A stretch of 64,000 nt of DNA from Mesorhizobium koreense (GTDB lineage Bacteria > Pseudomonadota > Alphaproteobacteria > Rhizobiales > Rhizobiaceae). Where the stretch lies: contig NZ_CP134228.1 in the NCBI RefSeq assembly GCF_031656215.1, positions 4,111,001 to 4,175,000 on the forward strand, written 5' to 3'. Positions 16,574 through 25,143 of the stretch are shown one piece after another; within the stretch, counting starts at the first letter, position 1; every line of letters begins with the position of its first letter. The position numbers and the translations under genes were made by a program. The notes below the pieces were generated by a model, which saw nothing but the letters and a program-made list of their open reading frames with translations, ran no database searches and was not told where the DNA came from.

Positions 16574-17581
16574 ATGACCGTACTCGTCACCGGCGCCGCC
16601 GGCTTCATCGGCGCCGCCGTCGCGCATCGACTGCTTGACCGTGGCGACGAAGTGGTCGGGCTGGACAATATCAGCGACTATTACGATCCGAAGCTGAAGC
16701 TTGCCCGCCTCGCTCGCCTGGAAGGGCGGAAAGGTTTTTCTTTCCTTCGGCAGGATATCGCCGCAACGGAAGAAATGAGGAGGCTCTTCGCGAAAGGGCG
16801 CTTCGCTACCGTGATCCATCTCGCCGCCCAGGCCGGCGTTCGCTACTCCATCGAAAACCCCGACTCCTATGCCCAGTCGAATCTCGTCGGCTTCCTGAAC
16901 ATTCTCGAGGGCTGCCGCCATTCCGGCGTCAAGCATCTGGTCTATGCCTCGTCGAGTTCAGTTTACGGAGCGAACGAAAAGCTTCCCTTCTCCGTTTCCG
17001 ACAATGTCGACCATCCCGTCAGCTTCTACGCCGCCACCAAGAAGGCGAACGAACTGATGGCGCATTCCTACGCGCATCTCTACCGACTGCCGGTGACGGG
17101 ATTGCGCTTTTTCACCGTGTACGGGCCATGGGGGCGGCCGGACATGGCGCTGTTCATGTTCACCCGCAACATACTCGCAGGCGAGCCGATCAATGTCTTC
17201 AACCACGGCCATCACAGGCGAGATTTCACCTACATCGACGATATAGCGGAAGGAGTAGTACGAGCGTCCGACCGTATCGCAACACCTTCCGGAAAATGGA
17301 ATCCGGAGGCACCGGATCCAGCCATCTCCTCGGCGCCCTACCGACTCTACAATATCGGCAACAACCAGCCGGTCAGACTGCTCGATTTCATCGCCGCGAT
17401 CGAAAAGGCTGTCGGGAAGAAAGCGAAGATGAACATGCTGCCGATGCAGAAGGGCGATGTCGAGGCCACCTATGCCGATATCGACGCGCTACGGGACGCG
17501 GTCGGCTTCTCGCCCTCGACGCCGATCGAGGACGGGATCGCCAGATTCGTGGAGTGGTATCGGGAATATTACGGAGCCTGA
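16574..17581 (+). CDS. lspL: NAD-dependent nucleotide-sugar epimerase, UDP-glucuronate 4-epimerase type
   Basis: 335 residues, an extended SDR. It has the Rossmann motif VTGAAGFIGAAVAHRLL at the N-terminus, SSSSVYGANEKLPFS (about 122-136) and the catalytic YAATK. The LDNISDYYDPKLKLARL segment is characteristic of UDP-glucuronate 4-epimerases (LspL/CapI group), which form UDP-galacturonate. A GGAGTAGGAA ribosome site precedes the ATG. It follows the 6-dehydrogenase by 102 bases on the same strand, suggesting consecutive steps. It is convergent with the aminotransferase gene, with 12 bases between stops. The symbol is by family resemblance. Confidence 0.85.
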   Translation: MTVLVTGAAGFIGAAVAHRLLDRGDEVVGLDNISDYYDPKLKLARLARLEGRKGFSFLRQDIAATEEMRRLFAKGRFATVIHLAAQAGVRYSIENPDSYAQSNLVGFLNILEGCRHSGVKHLVYASSSSVYGANEKLPFSVSDNVDHPVSFYAATKKANELMAHSYAHLYRLPVTGLRFFTVYGPWGRPDMALFMFTRNILAGEPINVFNHGHHRRDFTYIDDIAEGVVRASDRIATPSGKWNPEAPDPAISSAPYRLYNIGNNQPVRLLDFIAAIEKAVGKKAKMNMLPMQKGDVEATYADIDALRDAVGFSPSTPIEDGIARFVEWYREYYGA

Positions 17582-17593
17582 CCGGCTGGCCTC

Positions 17594-18706
17594 TTATACA
17601 GCCTTGCGGATCGTCTCGATGATCCTGCCCTGGTCGGCTTCCGACAGGTAAGGGTGCATCGGCAGGCAGAGGATACGGTTGGGCAAAGTCTCCGACACAG
17701 GCAGGCCGGCCGACGCACGCGGATAGTGCTCATAGGCTTTCTGCAGATGCAGCGACTTCTCGTAGTAGACCACCGAGGGGATGCCGGCTTCCTTCAGCGC
17801 GGCGCGCACCGCATCCCGACGCTCCGTCTCGATCGCATATTGCGCCCATGCCGAGCGGTAGCCGCGCGGGATCACCGGAACCTTGACGACATCGCCCAGT
17901 CCCTCCGCATAGCGCCGCGCCACCTTCTGGCGCTCTTCCATCTCGTCGGAGAGAATCGCTAGCTTCTCGATCAGGATCGCCGCCTGAAGCGTGTCGAGGC
18001 GTGAGTTCAGGCCGATACGGACATTGTCGTACTGGCTCTCGCCCTTGCCGTGGAAGGCAATGGAACGCAGCTTTTCGGCAAGGTCGGCATCGTTGGTGAA
18101 CATGGCGCCGCCGTCGCCATAGGCGCCCAACGGCTTGGCCGGATAGAAGCTGGTCGAGGCGACATCGCCAAACGCTCCGCAACGGACATTCTCACGCTCG
18201 CCGCCGATGGCTTGTGCCGCGTCCTCGATGACGATCAGCCCTTCCTTGTCGGCGAGTGAGGCAACGGCCGAATAGTCGGCCGACAGACCGAACAGGTCGA
18301 CGGGAATGATCGCCTTTGGCGTCAGGCGGCCTTCCTTGCGAGTTTCGGCGATTGCCGCCTCAAGCTGGGCAGTATCGATATTGTAGGTGTCGGGGTCGAC
18401 ATCGATGAACACGGGTTCCGCGCCAGCAAGCGCTACGACCTCGGCCGTCGCCGCGAAGGTGAAGCTCGGCACGAACACCGCGTCTCCCGGCCCGACGCCG
18501 TATGCCATCAACGGCATAAGCAGCGCATCGGTGCCATTGGCACAGGCAACGACATGCTCGACGCCGATATAGGCGGCCATCTTTTTCTCGAATTCCGCGA
18601 CCTGCGGACCGAGTATGTATTTGCCGCCGGCGACAACCTCGTCGATCGCGCGTTGCAGGCGATCCTTCAGCCTTTCGCGCTGCGCGCCGAGATCGATGAA
18701 TTGCAT
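17594..18706 (-). CDS. DegT/DnrJ/EryC1/StrS sugar aminotransferase
   Basis: 370 residues, a PLP-dependent aminotransferase that converts a keto-sugar nucleotide to an aminosugar. The PLP-lysine is in STSFYPAKPLGAYGDGGAM (about residues 183-201), with ANGTDALLMPLMAYGVGPGD near 56-75 and IEDAAQAIGGE near 160. It resembles the WbpE/DegT group, which acts on UDP-3-keto-GlcNAcA, but PglE-type 4-keto substrates cannot be excluded. Suitable neighbours exist for both: the TviB-like dehydrogenase just upstream and the CapD-type dehydratase at 27 kb. A GGAG lies seven bases before the ATG. Confidence 0.88.
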   Translation of the reverse strand: MQFIDLGAQRERLKDRLQRAIDEVVAGGKYILGPQVAEFEKKMAAYIGVEHVVACANGTDALLMPLMAYGVGPGDAVFVPSFTFAATAEVVALAGAEPVFIDVDPDTYNIDTAQLEAAIAETRKEGRLTPKAIIPVDLFGLSADYSAVASLADKEGLIVIEDAAQAIGGERENVRCGAFGDVASTSFYPAKPLGAYGDGGAMFTNDADLAEKLRSIAFHGKGESQYDNVRIGLNSRLDTLQAAILIEKLAILSDEMEERQKVARRYAEGLGDVVKVPVIPRGYRSAWAQYAIETERRDAVRAALKEAGIPSVVYYEKSLHLQKAYEHYPRASAGLPVSETLPNRILCLPMHPYLSEADQGRIIETIRKAV

Positions 18707-18809
18707 GGGAACTCCGGATGGGCTGGTAAGTGGGTGAGACTTTTCGGCTGATAGACCGGCAGCCGATTCAAGTCTTGAGAGTGGCGATCAATCTAGACCA
18801 GCAAGTGTT

Positions 18810-19643
18810 TCAATTCGTGAAGACAATCGGTCGCATGGAGCCATCGCAGCGGGCGATGAACCACGGATTGGCGAAATCGACGTCTTCCAGCTGGTTTCTT
18901 TTGCCATAGGTGAGAGGGTTGCCGTCAAGGGTGAAAGTCATGCCGCCGGCCGCCCGCAGCACAGCATCGCCGGCCGCGGTATCCCATTCCATCGTACGGC
19001 CGAAACGCGGATAAAGGTCGGCCTTGCCGCTCGCCAGCAGGCAGAATTTCAGCGACGACCCCACCGAGATGGTCTCCGCGCCGTCGAATCGGGAAATGTA
19101 GGCGTTCGTCTCGGTCGTACGATGCGAGCGGCTGGCCACGATGAGAGGGGGATGGATATCGCAGCGCACGGCGATGGCGTGTCGCGACACAATCGTGAAA
19201 TCAGGTCCGACAGAAATCTCCTCGGCGCCGTCCAGCCGGCCGCTGAACATCCTGCTGGTAGCCGGCGCGAGAACGACGCCCAGTTCGGGCGCGCCATCGT
19301 GGATCAGTGCGATGTTCACCGTGAAATCGGTGTTTCCACCGACGAATTCCTTCGTTCCGTCAAGTGGATCGACGAGGAAGAACGCTTCGCCGAGATCGCC
19401 CGGCGCGCCGCCGCCAGCGCATTCCTCTTCCGCCACACAGGGAATATCTGGAAAGGAGTTGCGAAGGCCTTCGAGGATGATCGTTTCTGCGGCGCGGTCC
19501 GCCTCGGTCACCGGCGAGGAATCGGACTTCAGTTCCGCGACGATGCCGGCAGTTCGGACTTCCATGATCCGGCGGCCGGCGGCGAGCGCCAGATTCTCGA
19601 AGACGGCAAGCATTGCCGCGCCGTCAACTTCCGAGATCGCCAC
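18810..19643 (-). CDS. cysQ: 3'(2'),5'-bisphosphate nucleotidase CysQ
   Basis: About 277 residues from a GTG at 19643, immediately after the cysNC stop; an ATG at 19613 is an alternative, and the longer open frame upstream lies wholly inside cysNC. It is an inositol-monophosphatase-fold enzyme that hydrolyses PAP to AMP. Metal-site motifs are visible: the KSDSSPVTEADRAAE segment, EEE (AEEECAGG), the VDPLDGTKEFVGG core, and WDTAAGDAVLRAAGG near the C-terminus. Its place after cysD-cysNC suggests it clears PAP left by PAPS-dependent sulfotransferases or by PAPS reduction. Confidence 0.9.
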   Translation of the reverse strand: MAISEVDGAAMLAVFENLALAAGRRIMEVRTAGIVAELKSDSSPVTEADRAAETIILEGLRNSFPDIPCVAEEECAGGGAPGDLGEAFFLVDPLDGTKEFVGGNTDFTVNIALIHDGAPELGVVLAPATSRMFSGRLDGAEEISVGPDFTIVSRHAIAVRCDIHPPLIVASRSHRTTETNAYISRFDGAETISVGSSLKFCLLASGKADLYPRFGRTMEWDTAAGDAVLRAAGGMTFTLDGNPLTYGKRNQLEDVDFANPWFIARCDGSMRPIVFTN

Positions 19644-19644
19644 T

Positions 19645-21570
19645 TCAGCCGCCTTCGGCAAGGCCGTGCCGCGCAAGCCAGTTTTCCAGCACTTCGACCA
19701 TTTCCTCGGGCAATCTTCCTTCGGTGTTGAGATGGACTTCCGCGTTCTCAGGTGCCTCATAAGGCGAATCGACACCAGTGAAGTTCTTGATCTCGCCGTT
19801 CAGCGCCCGCTTGTACAGGCCCTTCGGGTCGCGCCTGGCGCATTCCTCGAAGGGCGTATCGACAAAGATTTCGACGAATTCGCCCTCCCCCATCAATTCC
19901 CGCGCCATCCGCCGCTCGGCGCGGAAGGGCGAGATGAAGGAAACCAGCACGATCAGCCCCGCGTCGGCCATCAGGCGGGCGACCTCGGCGACACGGCGGA
20001 TGTTCTCGACACGATCCTCCTCGGTGAAACCGAGGTCACGGTTCAGGCCATGACGAACATTGTCGCCGTCGAGGATATAGGTGTGACGGCCAGCGGCATG
20101 CAGTTTCTTCTCCAGAAGGTTGGCGATGGTCGATTTGCCGGAGCCGGAGAGGCCGGTGAACCAGAGTACCGAAGGCCGCTGAGCCTTCAATGCCGCGCGC
20201 GCGCTTCTGTCGACATCCAGCGCCTGCCAATGGATATTCCCCGCGCGGCGCAATCCGTGCACGATCATGCCGGCGCCGACCGTGGCGTTGGTACGGCGGT
20301 CGATCAGGATGAACGACCCGGTCGCCCGGTTCTCGCCGAAGGGATCGACGGCGATGGGGGACTGCAGCGAGATGTTGCAGACGCCGACCTCGTTCATCTC
20401 CAGCGATTTCGCCGCTTCGTGAGCGAAACTGTTGATATCGATTCGGTATTTGAGTTCTGTAATGGCGGCATTCGCCTGATCGGTTTCGGTGCGCAGCAGG
20501 TAGGAGCGTCCCGGCAGGAGCGCATGCTCGTTGAACCAGACGATGTTGGCCGTGAACTGGTCGGAGACTTCGGGGCGAGCATCGGGAGCAACGAGCATAT
20601 TGCCCCGCGAGGCCTCTATGTCGTCCTCCAGCACGATGGTGACAGCCTGCCCTTCGACAGCCCTGTCGAGATCGCCATCATAGGCGACGATCCGGCTGAC
20701 CCGCGACGGACGGCCCGATTTGGCGACGACCACGGCATCACCTGCCGACACCTCCCCGGAAGCGACAGTACCGGCAAAGCCACGGAAATCGTGGTTCGGC
20801 CGATTCACATACTGGATCGGAAAACGGAACGGACGCTCCTTCACCTCGTCATCGAGAACGAGGTTCTCCAGCCAATCGAGAAGTGCCCGACCGGTGTACC
20901 AGGCCGTCCGTTCGGAAGGCCGCGTGACATTGTCGCCATGGCGGGCTGAAAGCGGGACCGCGGTCACCGTCCGGAAGCCGAGATTCCCGGCAAAGGCCTC
21001 ATATTCCCCAGCGATCCTTTCAAAGGTCGCACGGTCGAAATCCACGAGGTCGATCTTGTTGACCGCAAGGATCGCATGGCGGATGCCGAGCAGCGAGGCG
21101 ATGATCGAGTGGCGGCGCGTCTGGCGAAGCACACCCTGTCTTGCATCCACCAGCACGACCGCCGCATCGGCCGTGGATGCGCCGGTTGCCATGTTGCGGG
21201 TATATTGCTCGTGGCCGGGCGTATCGGCGACGATGAATTTGCGCTTCGGTGTGGCGAAGAAACGGTAGGCGACGTCGATGGTGATTCCCTGCTCACGCTC
21301 GGCTTCCAGCCCATCGACAAGCAGCGCGAAATCGATGTCGTCTCCCGCCGTGCTATGCTTTTTGGAATCGCGCTCGAGCGCCGACAACTGGTCCTCGAAG
21401 ATCAGCTTCGTATCGTAGAGCAGCCGGCCGATCAGAGTCGATTTCCCGTCGTCCACCGAGCCGCAGGTGAGGAAGCGAAGCAGCGTCTTCTGTTCCTGGC
21501 CGGCCAGATAATCACGCACGGCGATTACGTCTTCCGCCGGATCGATCGTCAGGTGCTGTTGCAAGGTCAA
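19645..21570 (-). CDS. cysNC: Bifunctional sulfate adenylyltransferase subunit 1 / adenylylsulfate kinase (CysNC, NodQ-like)
   Basis: 641 residues in two parts. The N-terminal EF-Tu-like GTPase (CysN) has [18 protein letters not shown] near residue 37, [12 protein letters not shown] and NKIDLVD. The C-terminal APS kinase (CysC) has the P-loop [18 protein letters not shown] near residue 470. With CysD it makes APS from sulfate and ATP, then PAPS. Its start overlaps the cysD stop (ATGA). This fused form is the one called NodQ when it serves Nod-factor sulfation. No reductase gene (cysH) is beside it, and the genes around it make polysaccharide, so PAPS for sulfation is plausible as well as general assimilation. 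Confidence 0.95.
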   Translation of the reverse strand: MTLQQHLTIDPAEDVIAVRDYLAGQEQKTLLRFLTCGSVDDGKSTLIGRLLYDTKLIFEDQLSALERDSKKHSTAGDDIDFALLVDGLEAEREQGITIDVAYRFFATPKRKFIVADTPGHEQYTRNMATGASTADAAVVLVDARQGVLRQTRRHSIIASLLGIRHAILAVNKIDLVDFDRATFERIAGEYEAFAGNLGFRTVTAVPLSARHGDNVTRPSERTAWYTGRALLDWLENLVLDDEVKERPFRFPIQYVNRPNHDFRGFAGTVASGEVSAGDAVVVAKSGRPSRVSRIVAYDGDLDRAVEGQAVTIVLEDDIEASRGNMLVAPDARPEVSDQFTANIVWFNEHALLPGRSYLLRTETDQANAAITELKYRIDINSFAHEAAKSLEMNEVGVCNISLQSPIAVDPFGENRATGSFILIDRRTNATVGAGMIVHGLRRAGNIHWQALDVDRSARAALKAQRPSVLWFTGLSGSGKSTIANLLEKKLHAAGRHTYILDGDNVRHGLNRDLGFTEEDRVENIRRVAEVARLMADAGLIVLVSFISPFRAERRMARELMGEGEFVEIFVDTPFEECARRDPKGLYKRALNGEIKNFTGVDSPYEAPENAEVHLNTEGRLPEEMVEVLENWLARHGLAEGG

Positions 21571-22490
21571 AAATATCCTTCGCGCTTCTTCTTCTCCATC
21601 GACCCGGACTCGTCCTTGTCGATGAGCCTGCCCTGCCGCTCCGACGTCTGTGCCGTAAGCATCTCCTCCACGATGGCTTCCAGGTTTTCGGCTTCCGATT
21701 CGATCGCGCCGGTCAACGGGTAGCAGCCCAATGTGCGGAAACGGACCATCCGCTCCTCAATCCTTTCGCCGTCACGTAGTTTCATTCGATCGTCATCAAC
21801 CATGATGAGCATGCCGTCACGTTCGACGATCGGCCGTCTCTTCGCGAAATAAAGCGGGACGATCGGAATTCCCTCGCGCAGGATGTATTGCCAGATGTCG
21901 AGCTCGGTCCAGTTCGACAAGGGAAACACCCGGATCGATTCGCCCGGTGAAATCCGCGTATTGTAAATCCTCCACATTTCCGGCCGCTGGTTCTTGGGGT
22001 CCCAGCCGTGCGCGGAATTGCGGAAGGAGAATATCCTTTCCTTGGCGCGTGACTTTTCCTCGTCGCGGCGGGCCCCGCCGAAGGCGGCGTCGAAACCGTA
22101 TTTGTCCAATGCCTGGCGCAGGGCGACGGTCTTCATCAGATGGGTGTGGAAATTCGAACCGTGGTCGAACGGATTGACACCATCGCGAACGCCTTCCTCG
22201 TTGATGTGGACGATGAGATCGAGCCCCAGTTCCGCGGCCATCCGATCGCGAAAGGCGATCATCTCGCGGAATTTCCATGTCGTATCGACGTGCAGCAACG
22301 GGAAAGGCGGCTTTGCCGGATAGAAGGCCTTCATCGCGAGATGCAGGAGAACGGAAGAATCCTTGCCGATGGAATAAAGCATCACCGGTTTTGAGAAATT
22401 GGCAGCTACCTCGCGGAAGATATGAATGGATTCCGCTTCAAGGCGATCCAGATGGGTGAGCGGGCGTAGAAGGGCCGAGCTTTGCGGCAT
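21567..22490 (-). CDS. cysD: Sulfate adenylyltransferase subunit 2 CysD (NodP-like)
   Basis: 307 residues, standard CysD length. The PP-loop for ATP is [17 protein letters not shown] (about residues 41-57), followed by the conserved [14 protein letters not shown] and ending in KKKREGYF, the usual CysD C-terminus. It forms the catalytic half of ATP sulfurylase with CysN. It is the first gene of cysD-cysNC-cysQ and diverges from the SDR gene at 22788 across about 300 bases that should hold its promoter. Confidence 0.96.
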   Translation of the reverse strand: MPQSSALLRPLTHLDRLEAESIHIFREVAANFSKPVMLYSIGKDSSVLLHLAMKAFYPAKPPFPLLHVDTTWKFREMIAFRDRMAAELGLDLIVHINEEGVRDGVNPFDHGSNFHTHLMKTVALRQALDKYGFDAAFGGARRDEEKSRAKERIFSFRNSAHGWDPKNQRPEMWRIYNTRISPGESIRVFPLSNWTELDIWQYILREGIPIVPLYFAKRRPIVERDGMLIMVDDDRMKLRDGERIEERMVRFRTLGCYPLTGAIESEAENLEAIVEEMLTAQTSERQGRLIDKDESGSMEKKKREGYF

Positions 22491-22787
22491 CGAAGGATTT
22501 CCAGTTTCTCTGGCCGGACCCGGCCATAAATCGCGTGCAGCCTCTCACTTCACCCTTTCAGTGGCAAGGAGACGAAGGCAGCCAACGTGCCTTTTGTGGA
22601 AGGGCTTTTGCGTAAAACCGGTTGCTCGCGCAATCTTTTTCCCCGCGTCCGCAAAATGGTCGATCGGCCCCACGAGGCTCGACCGGGAGCATGGTCACTG
22701 TTAGGTTGGCAAGGAGAGAAAAGCCGGTGAGAGGCATGAACGCTGTTTTGGCCCGCCCCTTCATCTGGTGCGATCCGGCAAGCTCGT
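22491..22787. other. Intergenic stretch between cysD and the SDR epimerase gene
   Basis: This 297-base divergent gap contains no convincing open frame. It should include the promoters for cysD (minus) and the gene at 22788 (plus). I did not find a clear operator, terminator or RNA structure in it. Confidence 0.5.
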
Positions 22788-23747
22788 ATGGCTGACAACC
22801 ACCATCCCATTGTTGCGGTAACGGGCTCTCGCGGGCCGGTGGGCGAAGCGGTCGTGCGTCAACTGGGCGAGTCCGGTTTTACGGTACGTCGCCTGTCGAG
22901 AAATCTTTTTCCGGGGGATGGATCGCGCTCGGCGATCCTTCCCCCCTTTGACGCGCCGAACGAGGCATTCGAGAAGGCTCTTGCCGGCGCGGTCCACACC
23001 ATTCACGCGGCCGCATTGAACAATGGGAATGCGACGGCAGGCGAAGACGATTTCATGAACGCCAATGCGCGGCTGACCGAAAGGCTGGCGGCTGTAGCTC
23101 ATCGGGTGATCCCTGGCCGGTTCGTCTTCATATCATCTATCCGCGCCGTCGTCGGCCAGGGTTTTGGAGGCACCGTGGGGGCGTCTACGCCGCCCGCTCC
23201 GTCCTGTTCTTACGGACGCTCGAAGCGAGCCGGGGAAATAGCCGCCTCGGAAATATTCGCCAATTCGGCGGACAGGTTGACGATATTGCGGCCGGCACCC
23301 GTCTACGGACGCGGAATGAAAGGAAATCTGGGCAAGCTCTTGCGGCTCGCCGGGATGCCCTACCCGCTCCCACTCGCTGGTCTTGCAAACCGCCGCTCCC
23401 TGCTCGATGTCGAGGCGCTCGGCCGCGCCATCATCCACGCCCTTGCCAATCCGACGCCTGTCAGCGGCGCCTATATCGTCAGCGACAGAAAGCCGGTAAC
23501 GATCCCGGAAATCATCGCGGCTTTTCGACACGGCGCGGGCCGCTCGTCCGGCCTCTTTTACCTGCCGCCGGCCCTGCTCGAAACCTTCGCTTCGCTTACT
23601 GGACAGAGGCAGGCGTTGCTGGGGATGTTTACCGAAGAGATCTGTGATCCCTCCGCACTTGAAGATACAGGCTGGATAGCTACAGAAAACAGCGTCAGCG
23701 GGCTCATGGCCCTGGCCCGCCCGCCGCTAAACGGAGCAGAACCCTGA
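22788..23747 (+). CDS. NAD-dependent epimerase/dehydratase (extended SDR), substrate unknown
   Basis: 319 residues. The Rossmann motif VTGSRGPVGEAVVRQL lies at residues 11-26, ISSIRAVVG in the serine position near 110, and the catalytic YGRSK near 141-145, followed by ILRPAPVYGRGMKGN. The pattern places it with nucleotide-sugar 4-epimerase/dehydratase-like SDRs found beside polysaccharide genes, where some act on undecaprenyl-linked sugars. The substrate cannot be named from sequence. It is followed within a few bases by the membrane protein at 23768, so the two are probably co-expressed. The ribosome site is weak. Confidence 0.8.
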   Translation: MADNHHPIVAVTGSRGPVGEAVVRQLGESGFTVRRLSRNLFPGDGSRSAILPPFDAPNEAFEKALAGAVHTIHAAALNNGNATAGEDDFMNANARLTERLAAVAHRVIPGRFVFISSIRAVVGQGFGGTVGASTPPAPSCSYGRSKRAGEIAASEIFANSADRLTILRPAPVYGRGMKGNLGKLLRLAGMPYPLPLAGLANRRSLLDVEALGRAIIHALANPTPVSGAYIVSDRKPVTIPEIIAAFRHGAGRSSGLFYLPPALLETFASLTGQRQALLGMFTEEICDPSALEDTGWIATENSVSGLMALARPPLNGAEP

Positions 23748-23767
23748 AAAGATTGGCCCTTCCTTCG

Positions 23768-25018
23768 ATGGACGTCATGAACAGGATCGCCATAGGCGGG
23801 ACCGTGGCATGCTCGGCCGTCATCGGCAGCGGGACGAGTGTCCTTGTGACGCTGGCTTTTCTGTGGGCTGTCATACGCCTCCTCCGCCGCGACTTTCCAT
23901 TGTCGCGTGTGCCGCAGGCCCGCATGCTTGCCCTGGTTATGGCTCTCTTTTTCGTGGTCGAGGCGTTCTGCGGCTTCATCTCCTATAACGGCATGCCGAC
24001 ATTGAAGGAGATCGTCGAGAATTTCGTCTTCCTGTCTTTCCTGCCGCTTTACTCGCGCCTGTCGGTCTCGTCGCGGGAAGACATGCGGGATGCTCTCGAA
24101 ACCGCCGCAGTCATAGGCGCGTTTGTCGCCCTTCTTTTCTCTCTTTTCCAGATGCTTGTCCTTCACGAGCGCGCCGAAGGAGGCGCCGGCAATGCCGTCC
24201 CGTTCGCCGTCGCCAGTACGGTCGGTTATACTGTCCTCTGGCTCGGCTGCCTGCGCGCCGATGGCAGGCGGCGCTTACTCATGGTTGCGGCCATATGCGC
24301 ATCGGGAGCGTGTATCCTCCTCTCCGGCACGCGAGCTCTTTGGCCCGGCTTATTTATCGCGCCGATCGTCGTTTTTTTGATTTATCGAAAACACTTCCTG
24401 TCGCAAGGGTTCGGCCGCACCGCCGCAATTTTACTCGTGCTCGCGGCCTGCATCGGTGTGTTGTCTGCCGATTTTATCGAAAGACGGGTGGAACTCGCCG
24501 TCCAGGATGTGACCACCGCCCTAGATGCCAACAATTATTCTGGATCCTTCGGGCGCCGGCTGGTGATATGGCGCGTGGGCACGGAACTTTTCGAGGAAGC
24601 GCCTATCTTCGGCCAAGGCCCTGGCAACGCCGGCCCGCTGCTCGCAGAACGCAGCCTCAAGCTGATCGGCCACAGTTTAGTATACACTCACTACCACGAT
24701 GTGTTCCTGAACTATGCCGTTCGCGACGGCATCCTCGGAATCCTGATCGTGTTGGCGATGATCTTCGCGCCACTGATCCTGGCGGCACGGCACGAAAGAG
24801 ATGAGATCGGAACCTACGGCTTCGCCTTCCTGGCCGGAATGGAAATCGCATTCCTTCTCTCCGGCGCGATAGGCATCATGTTCGGTCAGGACATCATGGA
24901 CGCGCTGTTCATGATCTCGACAATAACGGGAGCCTATCTGGTGTTCGGCGCAACGTCGGCCCGCGAAATCCGCATCTCGGGCGAGCCTGCCCTTGGCTCG
25001 CGCTCCGGGGGTGGATGA
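23768..25018 (+). CDS. O-antigen ligase/polymerase-like membrane protein (Wzy_C superfamily)
   Basis: About 416 residues with roughly ten hydrophobic segments and a long loop containing GRRLVIWRVGTELFEEAPIFGQGPGN, which is typical of the O-antigen ligase (WaaL)/Wzy_C family. The preceding LLSGTRALWPGLF segment is also characteristic. Such proteins join O-polysaccharide to lipid A-core or polymerise repeat units in the periplasm. The first codon is uncertain (ATG at 23768, or TTG at 23753 six bases after the previous stop); neither has a good ribosome site. It could ligate the polymer exported by Wzm/Wzt at 50 kb, or belong to a separate polymer. Confidence 0.8.
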   Translation: MDVMNRIAIGGTVACSAVIGSGTSVLVTLAFLWAVIRLLRRDFPLSRVPQARMLALVMALFFVVEAFCGFISYNGMPTLKEIVENFVFLSFLPLYSRLSVSSREDMRDALETAAVIGAFVALLFSLFQMLVLHERAEGGAGNAVPFAVASTVGYTVLWLGCLRADGRRRLLMVAAICASGACILLSGTRALWPGLFIAPIVVFLIYRKHFLSQGFGRTAAILLVLAACIGVLSADFIERRVELAVQDVTTALDANNYSGSFGRRLVIWRVGTELFEEAPIFGQGPGNAGPLLAERSLKLIGHSLVYTHYHDVFLNYAVRDGILGILIVLAMIFAPLILAARHERDEIGTYGFAFLAGMEIAFLLSGAIGIMFGQDIMDALFMISTITGAYLVFGATSAREIRISGEPALGSRSGGG

Positions 25019-25112
25019 TCTTCCGGCGGAATTGGGTTCTACTTTAAAACGCGTCGCGATCGTTCAGATTCGCCCCATGCGCTTTAGCTTCCTGATTTTG
25101 CGCATGCCGTTC

Positions 25113-25139
25113 TCCCGAAACCGGTGTCCGTTTTCGGGA
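25113..25139. repeat. Short dyad of the Hyphomicrobiales intergenic type
   Basis: TCCCGAAA (25113-25120) and TTTCGGGA (25132-25139) form a perfect 8-base stem over an 11-base loop, flanked by GCATGC-like ends. This pattern (cgaaa...tttcggga...catgc) is, from general knowledge, a very frequent dispersed intergenic repeat in this order. It lies between the convergent genes ending at 25018 and 25144 and could act as a bidirectional transcription stop, although no T-run follows. Confidence 0.6.
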
Positions 25140-25143
25140 TGCT

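Noticed and set aside
19141-20949. 602-codon plus-strand open frame opposite cysQ and cysNC
   Set aside because: Antisense to well-conserved cys genes; composition-driven and with no family resemblance.
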